DNA of 64,000 nucleotides from Bog-473 sp963807775 (lineage in GTDB: Bacteria; Actinomycetota; Acidimicrobiia; Acidimicrobiales; RAAP-2). The position numbers and the translations under genes were made by a program. Where the stretch lies: positions 1 to 64,000 of the forward strand of contig CAWECY010000010.1 of NCBI GenBank assembly GCA_963807775.1, read 5' to 3'. The notes under the pieces are model-generated. The model did not search any database, had not been told where the DNA came from, and saw nothing but the letters and a program-made list of their open reading frames with translations. This document shows positions 48,458-57,413 of the stretch, one piece after another (the first letter of the stretch is position 1; every line of letters starts with the position of its first letter).

Positions 48458-50183
48458 GAGACTGTTGAACAAACGGCATTCTCCGAGTTCAGGAGCACGG
48501 GTGCCGTGAGCTTCTGGGCTGGGGGTGGATGAATCGACGATGGGCCTCGGAGACGCGCGTTCTTCGGGCCGCATGGGTCGCACAAATGTTCCTCGAACTC
48601 CTACATCTTGAGGATCCACTCACCGTCGTGGTCCAGACCGAGGTTGACCAACCGTCTGAGGTTGATGGCGGCGATGCGCAGCGAGAGACCAAGCTGGTTT
48701 CTCTTCACACCTCGGAATCTGACTCGCCGATGGTTGTCGGCCACCAGCCATGCGATCGATCGTTCCACCATCGGACGCCATCGTCGATAGTCCTCGGCGA
48801 AGTCGCCCTCTCGCCATGCCCGTCGGGATTCCACTAGCTCGTTGTCGTGAGGGTGCAGGTGGAGGGTGCGACCGTCTTTGGATTTGGTGCACCGACCCCG
48901 GAGGGGACATCCGCGACAGTGGATTCCGAACACGGCGGCGCGACCAGCGGTGATCGAGACCGTGTGGCCACGGGGACAGGTTGCGGTGCGTGCCCCCTCG
49001 TCGACGACGAAGTCCTCCCGTTCGAAGCCACCGGGCACGGCCGGTGTCGTCGGCCAGGGCTTGATGGCGCGCCGGTGCTTGGCCTTGCCCAGGGCACTCA
49101 GCGTCTCACCGGATCCATAGGCACCATCGCCTAGAACCTCGAGTCCGGGCTGCTCGTCGGCCAAGAGCGCGACGCCGGTTGACCCATCGGCGGTATTGGC
49201 CGGGGTGAGGGCGCAGGCGGTCACCAAGCCGGTTTCGGGTTCGATGGCGATGTGGGCCTTGTAGCCATCGCGATACTCAGATCGCGACTTGTGCATGTGG
49301 CGGGCCTCGGGGTCCACGGTGGAAATGACCCGGTTTGGGGCCACTTTTCGGGCGATCTTCCAGGTGCCGTCGTCAAGTTGTTCGACGTCTTGACCGGCGA
49401 CGAGGGCCAGCAGCCCGAGTGCGGAGGTGGCCTCGTCCTCGTCGGTCGCATCTTCGAACTCGGCCAGGAGATGGAGGGCATCGTTGACCAGTCCATCGAC
49501 GAGGGCCTCCTTGGCGACGGGGTCGTCCCAGGCGATCAACGGCTTGCCACCTGACTCGTAGTCGTGGGCACAAACGCTCACGTCTTTGGCTCCGGGAACG
49601 AGCCGACGGACCCGGCGGACGGCGGCGATCAGCTGGGTCACGGTGTCTTGGGTGGCCACGGCGTCGTCGAGCAGGGTCGAGTCGAGGGCTCTTTTGGTCT
49701 TGCCCTTCAACACCCCGGTGGCATCGATGACCGAACGCACGGCGTCGAAGATCCGTTCGGGGTGTTCGGACTGGCGCAGCCGGGTGCGCCAATAGGTGAG
49801 GACCGAGAAGTCGAACCCCTCGTCGTCGAGCGCCAACCCGCAGGCCACCTTCCAGCTGATCCGGTCGCGCAGCGCCCGAGCGGCGTCACGGTCGGAGAGC
49901 CCTTCGAGGGCCTGGAGAACCATGACCGTGGCCACCACATCGGCGGGGATCGACGGTCGACCGCGACCTGACGGGAACAGGTCTTCGAACATCTCGTCGG
50001 GAAACAGATCGTGGCGGTGATCTGCCAAAAACGCCTCGACGCTTGCTTCAGGGACGAGTTGTCGGCACAGGGCCGCGGCGTCGAGCAGCTCAGGGTTGGA
50101 TTCGCTGTGTCCTTGCACCTGCCAATTCTCGACCATCCACGCTCAAAACGCGAGCATTGACGGGAGATTTTTTCAACAGTCTC
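48458..50183 (-). mobile_element. IS1182-like element
   Basis: 1,726 bp. Ends GAGACTGTTGAA at both termini in inverted orientation, each abutting a CTAG. It carries one transposase gene on the minus strand. Confidence 0.82.
48601..50136 (-). CDS. IS1182-family transposase
   Basis: 511 residues, intact. DUF772-type N-terminus (LFPDEMFEDLFPSGRGRPSI, VLQALEGLSDRDAARALRDR), DDE core with ALDSTLLDDAVA, EYRDGYKAHIAIEPETGLV, and C-terminal WRPMVERSIAWLVADNHRRV with the Glu. A cysteine cluster (HCRGCPLRGRC) typical of IS1182 lies near residue 415. Confidence 0.9.
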   Translation of the reverse strand: MVENWQVQGHSESNPELLDAAALCRQLVPEASVEAFLADHRHDLFPDEMFEDLFPSGRGRPSIPADVVATVMVLQALEGLSDRDAARALRDRISWKVACGLALDDEGFDFSVLTYWRTRLRQSEHPERIFDAVRSVIDATGVLKGKTKRALDSTLLDDAVATQDTVTQLIAAVRRVRRLVPGAKDVSVCAHDYESGGKPLIAWDDPVAKEALVDGLVNDALHLLAEFEDATDEDEATSALGLLALVAGQDVEQLDDGTWKIARKVAPNRVISTVDPEARHMHKSRSEYRDGYKAHIAIEPETGLVTACALTPANTADGSTGVALLADEQPGLEVLGDGAYGSGETLSALGKAKHRRAIKPWPTTPAVPGGFEREDFVVDEGARTATCPRGHTVSITAGRAAVFGIHCRGCPLRGRCTKSKDGRTLHLHPHDNELVESRRAWREGDFAEDYRRWRPMVERSIAWLVADNHRRVRFRGVKRNQLGLSLRIAAINLRRLVNLGLDHDGEWILKM

Positions 50184-50187
50184 CTAG

Positions 50188-51408
50188 TGTCCCGGAAGAT
50201 TGAAGCGCTGTGAAAACGGGATCATGCGCCGACGTTGATGGCGGCGCAGTAGGCGGCCAGGCGTTCGAGGATCTGTTCGGCGGATCTTGGTCCACACGAA
50301 CGGACGCGGGTTCTCGTTCCAGGTGGAGGCCCAGTCCAAGATGTCGGCGGCCAGTTCTTTGACGTTGCGATGCGCGGAGCGCTTCAGCTTCTTGGTGGTG
50401 AGCGCGGAGAACCACCGCTCCACGAGGTTCATCCAGGACCCATACGTCGGGGTGAAGTGGAAGTGGAACCGGCGGTGACGCAGCAGCCAGCGGTGGACCT
50501 GGGGGGTCTTGTGGGTGGCGAGGTTGTCGAGGATCACGTGCACGTCGAGCTCGGCGGGGACCTCGCGGTTCACCTTGTTCAAGAAGGCGACGAAGTCGGC
50601 GCTGGTATGGGATTTGCGGATGTCGGTGATCACGGTCCCGGTGGCCACGTCGAGGGCGGCGAAGAGGTCGCAGGTGCCGTTGCGCTCGTAGTCATGGGTG
50701 GCCCGAGCCGGCGTCGTCGGCAACATGGGCAGGGTGGGGGCGGTGCGGTTGAGCGCTTGGATCTGTGGTTTCTCGTCGAGGGCGAACACCGCGGCGGCCA
50801 CCGGCGGGCTCATGTAGAGCCCCACCAGGTCGCGGATCTTCTCCACCAGGTCCGGATCGGGCGACACCTTGAAGGAGTCCTCGCGCCAGGGTTTGAGCCC
50901 GAAGGCCCGCCAGATCTCTCGCACCGTGGTGTGGCTGATCTTGTGCCTGGCCGCCAGGGTGCGCGTCGACCAGTGCGTGGCGTCGGGCGGTGCACTCTCG
51001 AGCGTCTCGACCACGATCGCTTCGATCACGTCGTCGCCTATCGTGCGGGCGGCCGGGACGGGGAGCGTCGACGAGGCCGTCGAGGCGACCCTCGGCAAAG
51101 CGGTGGCGCCACTTGCCCACCGTCACCGGATTACAACCCAGCTCAGCCGCGATCTCGGCGTGGGTCGCTGGCCGCGCGCAGGCCAGCACGATCTTGGATC
51201 GCAACGCCAACGCTTGAGACGACGAATGGCGGCGTGCCCAGCGCTCCAGCGTGGAGCGTTCTTCGGCATCAGGTTGATCTCGACGGTGGGGCGTCCTCTT
51301 TTGACCATGTCGTTCCTCCGATGTTGGCGTACAACACCGGTACAACGCGGCCCAACTCAGAAAATTCCCGCTCAGCCGAGATTCTTGGCGCTTCAATCTT
51401 CCGGGACA
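50188..51408 (-). mobile_element. IS630-family element 2, copy A (degenerate)
   Basis: 1,221 bp with 21-bp perfect terminal inverted repeats starting TGTCCCGGAAGATTGAAGCG. Separated from copy B only by CTAG. It differs from copy B mostly by small indels (see findings). Confidence 0.88.
50222..51308 (-). pseudogene. IS630-2 transposase copy A, frameshifted
   Basis: Same protein as copy B, but the frame breaks early (after RGRPTVEINL), again near 51180 and 51050, and near the C-terminus (about 50290). The central stretch with both catalytic Asp and the Glu (FALDEKPQ, HVILDNLATHK, WMNLVERWFSAL) is open. Confidence 0.82.
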
Positions 51409-51412
51409 CTAG

Positions 51413-52639
51413 TGTCCCGGAAGATTGAAGCGCTGTGAAAACGGGATCATGCGCCGACGTTGATGGCGGCGCAGTAGGCGGCCAGGCGTTCGAGGATCTG
51501 TTCGGCGGATTTTGTCCACACGAACGGACGCGGGTTCTCGTTCCAGGTGGAGGCCCAGTCCAAGATGTCGGCGGCCAGTTCTTTGACGTTGCGATGCGCG
51601 GAGCGCTTCAGCTTCTTGGTGGTCAGCGCGGAGAACCACCGCTCCACGAGGTTCATCCAGGACCCATACGTCGGGGTGAAGTGGAAGTGGAACCGGCGGT
51701 GACGCAGCAGCCAGCGGTGGACCTGGGGGGTCTTGTGGGTGGCGAGGTTGTCGAGGATCACGTGCACGTCGAGCTCGGCGGGGACCTCGCGGTTCACCTT
51801 GTTCAAGAAGGCGACGAAGTCGGCGCTGGTATGGGATTTGCGGATGTCGGTGATCACGGTCCCGGTGGCCACGTCGAGGGCGGCGAAGAGGTCGCAGGTG
51901 CCGTTGCGCTCGTAGTCATGGGTGGCCCGAGCCGGCGTCGTCGGCAACATGGGCAGGGTGGGGGCGGTGCGGTTGAGCGCTTGGATCTGTGGTTTCTCGT
52001 CGAGGGCGAACACCGCGGCGGCCACCGGCGGGCTCATGTAGAGCCCCACCAGGTCGCGGATCTTCTCCACCAGGTCCGGATCGGGCGACACCTTGAAGGA
52101 GTCCTCGCGCCAGGGTTTGAGCCCGAAGGCCCGCCAGATCTCTCGCACCGTGGTGTGGCTGATCTTGTGCCTGGCCGCCAGGGTGCGCGTCGACCAGTGC
52201 GTGGCGTCGGGCGGTGCACTCTCGAGCGTCTCGACCACGATCGCTTCGATCACGTCGTCGCCTATCGTGCGGGCCGCGCCGGGACGGGGAGCGTCGACGA
52301 GGCCGTCGAGGCGACCCTCGGCAAAGCGGTGGCGCCACTTGCCCACCGTCACCGGATTACAACCCAGCTCAGCCGCGATCTCGGCGTGGGTCGCTTGGCC
52401 CGCCGCGCAGGCCAGCACGATCTTGGATCGCAACGCCAACGCTTGAGACGACGAATGGCGGCGTGCCCAGCGCTCCAGCGTGGAGCGTTCTTCGGCACTC
52501 AGGTTGATCTCGACGGTGGGGCGTCCTCTTTTGACCATGTCGTTCCTCCGATGTTGGCGTACAACACCGGTACAACGCGGCCCAACTCAGAAAATTCCCG
52601 CTCAGCCGATATTTCTTGGCGCTTCAATCTTCCGGGACA
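51413..52639 (-). mobile_element. IS630-family element 2, copy B (intact)
   Basis: 1,227 bp, 21-bp terminal repeats identical to those of copy A, CTAG on each side. The right CTAG is the original target. Confidence 0.9.
51447..52538 (-). CDS. IS630-family transposase (copy B)
   Basis: 363 residues, intact. N-terminal HTH (ATHAEIAAELGCNPVTVGKW), winged HTH (LAARHKISHTTVREIWRAFG), DDE triad in FALDEKPQIQAL, HVILDNLATHK and SWMNLVERWFSAL. Catalyses cut-and-paste transposition into TA/CTAG. Confidence 0.93.
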   Translation of the reverse strand: MVKRGRPTVEINLSAEERSTLERWARRHSSSQALALRSKIVLACAAGQATHAEIAAELGCNPVTVGKWRHRFAEGRLDGLVDAPRPGAARTIGDDVIEAIVVETLESAPPDATHWSTRTLAARHKISHTTVREIWRAFGLKPWREDSFKVSPDPDLVEKIRDLVGLYMSPPVAAAVFALDEKPQIQALNRTAPTLPMLPTTPARATHDYERNGTCDLFAALDVATGTVITDIRKSHTSADFVAFLNKVNREVPAELDVHVILDNLATHKTPQVHRWLLRHRRFHFHFTPTYGSWMNLVERWFSALTTKKLKRSAHRNVKELAADILDWASTWNENPRPFVWTKSAEQILERLAAYCAAINVGA

Positions 52640-53133
52640 CTAGTCCCGAGGGCAGATGTAGCTCCTATCGGGATGATGACTAATCCAAGGATTTGGGAGA
52701 TCTCGCGCAGCAGAACCGCCTCTCGTGCACCTGGACGATCGATCTTGTTCACGAAGAGCAGGGTAGGGATTCGAAGTCGCCGAAGTGCCCGCATCAACGC
52801 ACGCGTCTGAGGTTGGACTCCTTCAACGGCGGACAGAACCATGATGGCGCCATCGAGAACCCTTAGTACCCGCTCCACCTCGGCTATGAAATCAGGGTGG
52901 CCGGGCGTGTCGATCAGGTTGACAGCCAGGTCATCTCCGATAGGGAAGGAGGCCACCGCTGACCTAATGGTGATCCCGCGCCGCCGTTCAAGGGCAAGGG
53001 AGTCTGTCTGCGTGTCACCCCTATCGACACTCCCGAGCTGGTCGATTACTCCGGCTGAAAAGAGCAGCCTCTCGGTCAGGCTGGTCTTACCGGCGTCGAC
53101 ATGGGCCAAAATTCCTAAGTTCAACGACTGCAT
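52640..53133 (-). pseudogene. N-terminal GTPase domain of the ribosomal protection protein
   Basis: 164 codons from ATG 53133 up to the CTAG junction. Complete EF-G-like G1-G4 motifs: AHVDAGKTS (10-18), RRGIT (51-55), DTPGH (75-79), NKID (129-132). The reading ends SALGT; the next residue is supplied by 44591 (AGG, Arg) with no frame loss. As it stands the frame runs four codons into the IS end and stops. Confidence 0.85.
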
Positions 53134-53197
53134 AACGCGTCAGGTCCTCTCGATTAGTGATATCTCCTTTCTTGATGGACACAGACGCTTGGCGCAT
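53087..53197 (-). other. Possible leader ORF overlapping the ribosomal protection start
   Basis: 36 codons starting MRQASVSIKKGDITNREDLT with AAGGAG upstream, overlapping the first 16 codons of the resistance-type gene in another frame. A TTGACA lies at 53223-53228. Tet(M)-type genes are known to have regulatory leader peptides, but this resemblance is only positional. Confidence 0.35.
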
Positions 53198-53504
53198 TCG
53201 ATGCTCCTTAGTAATCGGCTGTTGTCAATAGTAATCCAGTCGTCACCTGGCAGGCTGGGCTGGTGGAGGGCCCCTGAAGGTGGGTACCCAGCCACAGTCC
53301 TGCGTTGACGGTCGGTCGGGAAAGATGCGTGCCGATCCGGCGCATGGGGACACACCCCCTGCTGGGCGCTATGTGGAAGTGGAGACAGCCGTTCCGAGCT
53401 GACTGAAGACGTCGCCGTCAGCACCAAGAGCCGGAGTGGACCGTGAATGATGTTCTTGGACGCTGGCCGTGTTCCGGTGAGCACCGCCATGCCATCGATG
53501 CCGT
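53198..53504. other. Intergenic region
   Basis: About 300 bp upstream of the ribosomal protection gene. Contains a TTGACA (minus strand) without a convincing -10. No gene. Confidence 0.4.
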
Positions 53505-53942
53505 CTACACGAGGTGCTGACGGCTTGGCGGGTTGAAGCTCTTGTGAACTATTTCCAGGTGGTTGCCGTCGAAGTCAGCGATGTTGGCTGCGTAGTAGCT
53601 GGGGCCGAAATACGCGCGTTTCGCTGGTTCGCCCTCGCTCGTTCCGCCCACTTCAATCGCTGCAGCGTACGCAGCATTGACCTCGGCCTCATCGTCAGCA
53701 ACAAACCCTACGTACAGTCCGGTTTCACCGGACTGTCGCTGGCGTAGCCAAATGCTGGAGCCGACTGCGACGCCAGAGCCGTAGGCTCCGTCGGCCAATC
53801 CGTAGAGATCAGGAACTTCCGCAGGTCCGGTGGAGGAGTCGTAGCTCCCGAGTTCTCTCCACCCCAAGGGCTCCAGGGTCGCCGCATAGAAAGCCAGGGA
53901 GCGCGGCACGTCGCTTACCGAGATGTAAATGTGGTCAAGCAC
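53505..53942 (-). CDS. VOC-family (glyoxalase/bleomycin-resistance fold) protein
   Basis: 145 residues: MLDHIYISVSDVPRSLAFYA, YFGPSYYAANIADFDGNHLE with the usual metal-ligand His and Glu positions. Single two-module VOC fold. Function (lyase, dioxygenase or binding protein) unknown. Confidence 0.85.
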   Translation of the reverse strand: MLDHIYISVSDVPRSLAFYAATLEPLGWRELGSYDSSTGPAEVPDLYGLADGAYGSGVAVGSSIWLRQRQSGETGLYVGFVADDEAEVNAAYAAAIEVGGTSEGEPAKRAYFGPSYYAANIADFDGNHLEIVHKSFNPPSRQHLV

Positions 53943-54108
53943 TGGCCTTTCCTCTTGGTGAGCGAACGGTGAATGAGATTCTTGGGCGTTTGGCGTGTCA
54001 CGTACGCCATGTTTGCCGCTCCTGGCCTAGCCCGAAAGTGCGGCAGGATGGCACCCCGGACCCGGCGATCTAGGGCAGGTGGCCGGCTATCTGAGATACC
54101 GTGCGGCC

Positions 54109-54717
54109 ATGCCGGATCGACCGCCTCTGGCTGTGCTGGTTGGGGGATCACCCGGATCCGGCAAGACCACTTTGGCGGATGCTCTCGCGATCGGCTTGGA
54201 CCTCCCGGTACTGCACAAGGACCACCTGGTCCACGGTCGCTGGCGCACTCTGGATCGGGCCACAGAATTGGGCGTGTCCGGCGTCGAACCGTTTTATGGC
54301 TCGATGGAGCTGTGGATCGAAGCGGGCATCAACTTCGTCGCCGAACAGACCTTCTATCCCGAGGTGAGCGAAGTCGACGTCGTAAGACGCTTGGCTCCGC
54401 GGAGTTTTTTGGTCAACGTGCACTGCCGCACCGCCCACTCCATGGAGCGCTGGGAGTTCCGCATGCGCAACGATCCGCTCTGTGGCGACGCTCGACTCGA
54501 GAAATTGGTTCCCGTCGTCGAACAGCTCAACTCTCAGCTGCTTGAACCGCTGGACTTCGACTGTCCGACGGTGGTCGTCAATACGGACGACGGCTACCAA
54601 CCCACACTTGCAGCGGTCATCGCCCAAATCGACAATCTGTACGGTCGGCCAGGCGTTCACGACCTCGACAAGGCCACGTATCTGCCGAACAGAGTCCCGT
54701 CCCGACAGCGACAGTGA
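54109..54717 (+). CDS. P-loop AAA/kinase-like ATP-binding protein
   Basis: 202 residues from ATG 54109. Walker A VGGSPGSGKTTLADAL, then LPVLHKDHLVHGRW and a putative lid region with RTAHSMERWEFRM. Similar in outline to small zeta-toxin-like or shikimate/adenylate-type kinases that phosphorylate small molecules. Substrate unknown. Confidence 0.75.
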   Translation: MPDRPPLAVLVGGSPGSGKTTLADALAIGLDLPVLHKDHLVHGRWRTLDRATELGVSGVEPFYGSMELWIEAGINFVAEQTFYPEVSEVDVVRRLAPRSFLVNVHCRTAHSMERWEFRMRNDPLCGDARLEKLVPVVEQLNSQLLEPLDFDCPTVVVNTDDGYQPTLAAVIAQIDNLYGRPGVHDLDKATYLPNRVPSRQRQ

Positions 54718-54785
54718 ACGGGGCTAGCCGAACCTGGTCTTTCTTGAGCTAGACAAACGAGCGAAGGGGCCCGAGAACCGCTTCG

Positions 54786-54841
54786 CGCAACTGTCTTGTA
54801 ACGACTACACGAGCGCGGATTCGAATCCCGGCCGGGGCGGC
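54786..54841 (+). other. tRNA-like remnant
   Basis: CTTGTAA has the form of a Thr(TGT) anticodon loop and is followed by GGATTCGAATCCCGG, a T-arm-like block, but neither stem pairs properly and no D-arm is seen. Possibly a decayed tRNA or attachment-site remnant. Confidence 0.25.
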
Positions 54842-55015
54842 CAGGGCGGTCCACCCGGCGGTCTGCCGATGACCGGTCACCATCGCGATACTGCAGCCCG
54901 CCTCAGCGGGACGCAGCCACGCCTCAGGCAGGCGATAGGTAGCGACCAGAAATACGTGGTGCCGCCTCAGGGAATCTTCGCTCCGTTCTGCAGAAGCCGC
55001 CCGCTCACGACGAGC

Positions 55016-56017
55016 TCAAAGAGCGCCAAGGGGGCACGCTGGCCCGGCAAGACCCAGTTCCTGGTTGAGGCCAAGTTGGTACCAAACGCCGCAAGCTTCA
55101 TTGGCCAGAGACTGCGTGGCGTCGCCAACGAGCCCAGTCACGGTGCTATTTACGTTAGAAACGAGGCTGTCGACCTCGTCCACGAGGGAGGCTTCAAGTT
55201 CGTCCACGATCGTGGTCGGGTTGTACGGAGCCAGGGCGGCGGATAACTCGAAGAACGTTGGATCGAGTTGGGGGTAGCCCGACGTGACGGTGAACGTGTA
55301 GTTCTGCTGCGCGTGCTGCTGGCCGGGCACTGTTGAGTTCACGCCGTAGCCGTTGGAGTACCCGAAGCCCGAGTCAGCGATGTATACCGTGATGGCGGCC
55401 TGCTCGGGTAGGGGATTGGAGCCTGAGAGCACACCGCTTTCGGACATGGCGAATCCTTGTGGGAGATTCGTCGCGCTCCAGTAATAGGGCGTCGTACCTC
55501 CCGTTGCCTGCATCTGGAAGGAGTAGCCTGTGTTGAAGGTGGCGTCGGGGATTGAAGTCGTCGTGATCTCGAGCGGAGTCGGTGGCGAAACGTAGTTCAG
55601 TGGCGTGAGCGTGATGGAAAACCCGCTGCTGGACATGTTGTCATTCGCGTCTTGTACGTTCACAAGAATTGTGTAAGTAGTAGGCAGGTTTACCGGCGGA
55701 GCTCCGGCCGTACCTGATATGAGACCAGAAGAGCTCATGGAGAGACCAGGCGGGAGCGGGTAATCAGCCCCGCTACTGAGAAAGAACGTGTAGGGCTGGG
55801 TCCCGCCGGTGGCTTCAATCTGTACGGAATAGGGCTGGCCGGTCGTGACACCGGGAAGCGGCGATGTCGTCGTGATCTGCACCGCTGGGGGTGCAGTCGC
55901 TGCCGCCTGGGGCACGACGAGTACCGCAACGAACGACACCATCAGAAGCATTGATGACATGAGGGTCACTCGCCTACGGCGGGGGGTCCGCCGGTTGCAG
56001 GGCGCACCGTCTGGCAT
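55016..56017 (-). CDS. Secreted protein with two putative-Ig (He_PIG) repeats
   Basis: 333 residues. Signal peptide SSMLLMVSFVAVLVVPQAAA after a basic start, then two related repeats: (TTGQPYSVQIEATGGTQPYTF ... PPGLSMSSSGLISGTAG) and (FNTGYSFQMQATGGTTPYYW ... PQGFAMSESGVLSGSNP), the He_PIG Ig-like pattern. The C-terminal 100 residues have no repeat. GGAAGGAGACTTCC precedes the ATG. Surface or secreted adhesive/binding protein. Confidence 0.8.
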   Translation of the reverse strand: MPDGAPCNRRTPRRRRVTLMSSMLLMVSFVAVLVVPQAAATAPPAVQITTTSPLPGVTTGQPYSVQIEATGGTQPYTFFLSSGADYPLPPGLSMSSSGLISGTAGAPPVNLPTTYTILVNVQDANDNMSSSGFSITLTPLNYVSPPTPLEITTTSIPDATFNTGYSFQMQATGGTTPYYWSATNLPQGFAMSESGVLSGSNPLPEQAAITVYIADSGFGYSNGYGVNSTVPGQQHAQQNYTFTVTSGYPQLDPTFFELSAALAPYNPTTIVDELEASLVDEVDSLVSNVNSTVTGLVGDATQSLANEACGVWYQLGLNQELGLAGPACPLGAL

Positions 56018-56469
56018 GGAAGTCTCCTTCCGTCAGGCCCCCGCCAGTGAGAAAACGGCGAGCAAACATTGTTCTTGCGTACCTGCAGAGGTGAAACCTT
56101 GGTACCTGTCAGGACGGGTAGGGCGGCTCATCCGGGGCTGTCGGAGCAAGGCTGGGCGGGATGGGTCCACCTGAGGAGCCGTGACGAAGGCCGGGATCGA
56201 CGGCCCGGGGTGCCCCCGAGGTTTCGGACTTGGGCACCCCCCATACGACCGAGCGACTACTAGCAATCAAGCGGTTCGCGGGTGCAAGTTCGATGGCGTC
56301 CAGGTTCCAGGTTGATGGACTAGGACCTGGTCTTGTTCGAATGCAGCTTCGTGAGGAGTGCTTGCTGGACCTAGACCGTTGGAGGGCTCAGGTAGAAGGG
56401 TGCCGAGTGGGAACCTGAGCAGTCGACGAACGCACGCACGCTGGGTGTGCGCCTCGGATCATCGTCTCC
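56018..56469. other. Intergenic region
   Basis: About 450 bp between the secreted protein start and the PilZ gene end. No gene; a GGTACGCAAGAAC stretch on the minus strand was compared with c-di-GMP riboswitches and rejected. Confidence 0.4.
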
Positions 56470-57378
56470 TTACTGTTCGGCCGCGCCTCCAGCATCCTGA
56501 CGACTTCGGATGCGCCGACGTCTGTCGCCGTGGATGTCACTCGTCGTGCCCTGGACGGTGGCGACGCCCAGCTCCGACTCTGAAGGTCCGTTGAACGCGA
56601 TCCCGACCCGGACGGTCGCACCATCAGTCGGCACCGCGTTTTTGACCACACCTTCAAGTCGGATGCTGACCGAGTCACCGACCGCGGGGACATCTACGGC
56701 GATGTGTCGACCCACAAGCTCGGACGGCGAAGGGTCATCGAATGTGATTCCGAGACCGAGCATTGAGATGTCGATGACCCGGCATGTTCGCCAACCTGCG
56801 GCGGCGTCGCCTTCAATATGGCAGGTCCCTTCCCAGCCGGCAGGCTGGCGCGGAACTCGACGGCGGTACTTCATGATGGACTCTCCTTCCTCCCGACCAT
56901 TCTCGGGAAGCCCGTTGGTACTGGTTGTCATAACGTCAAGCGCATCAGCGTGCTGGTCGATCACCTCGCGAAGGTCAATGAGCTGAGCCACCATCGCGTC
57001 GCCATCTGCCGCAACGACGGTGGACCGCACTGTGTCGGCCACAGCCCGGTAAGCCATCATCTGGGCCTTGAGCCGTCTCCAAATCGCTCTATCCGGGCAC
57101 GGGTTGAGCTCGAGCCATCGCACCGCCTGGTCGGCCGTATCGTAAAGGTCGTCGTAGACGGCCAACGCGGGTAGGTCCTGGGTATCCCCGAGGAGAGCAT
57201 CGAACTGCCGCTCGGCTGCCATGATCGGATTCCAGAGCGAATGTGCCCGGTCGAACCAGCGAGCGAGGCCGACGCAGTCAAGAGGACGGGCTGTGTTGCC
57301 GATCGTCTCCACCATCAGGCACCGCCCCCTTTGTTCGGACAGCGTTGAGTCGATGACCACAGTCGGTGCTAGCGACAT
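56470..57378 (-). CDS. PilZ-domain protein
   Basis: 302 residues. Helical N-terminal half (30-160) of unknown type, then a PilZ domain (about 165-275): KYRRRVPRQPAGWEGTCHIE (RxxxR-like) and CRVIDISMLGLGITFDD (DxSxxG). Binds c-di-GMP by family. Start is ATG 57378 or 57315. With the diguanylate cyclase genes upstream it suggests a c-di-GMP circuit. Confidence 0.78.
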   Translation of the reverse strand: MSLAPTVVIDSTLSEQRGRCLMVETIGNTARPLDCVGLARWFDRAHSLWNPIMAAERQFDALLGDTQDLPALAVYDDLYDTADQAVRWLELNPCPDRAIWRRLKAQMMAYRAVADTVRSTVVAADGDAMVAQLIDLREVIDQHADALDVMTTSTNGLPENGREEGESIMKYRRRVPRQPAGWEGTCHIEGDAAAGWRTCRVIDISMLGLGITFDDPSPSELVGRHIAVDVPAVGDSVSIRLEGVVKNAVPTDGATVRVGIAFNGPSESELGVATVQGTTSDIHGDRRRRIRSRQDAGGAAEQ

Positions 57379-57413
57379 CGGTCAGTTACTCGGATCGCAA
57401 CCTAGGGGTGCCT

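Larger units (their letters stand above)
44590..52643. mobile_element. Stack of four IS units joined by CTAG (plus one nested IS21)
   Basis: CTAG occurs at 44590, 48454, 50184, 51409 and 52640. Between successive CTAGs lie exactly one IS each: IS630-1 (with IS21 inside), IS1182-like, IS630-2 copy A, IS630-2 copy B. Total inserted length 8,050 bp. The outer two CTAGs are the two halves of a single target in the ribosomal protection gene. IS630 elements are known to insert at TA, often within CTAG, and duplicate TA, so each insertion re-creates a CTAG at both ends. Confidence 0.9.

Noticed and set aside
44590..52643. Composite transposon carrying a resistance gene
   Set aside because: The resistance-type gene lies outside and is the target, not the cargo. 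Each element has its own ends, so this is a stack of separate insertions.
54657..54854. Minus-strand ORF containing RPGRDSNPRS
   Set aside because: This is the usual false translation of a tRNA 3' end on the opposite strand.
56030..56130. c-di-GMP-I riboswitch upstream of the secreted Ig-like gene
   Set aside because: GGTACGCAAGAAC resembles the GGGACGCAAAGCC core only loosely; the second conserved arm and tetraloop/receptor are missing.
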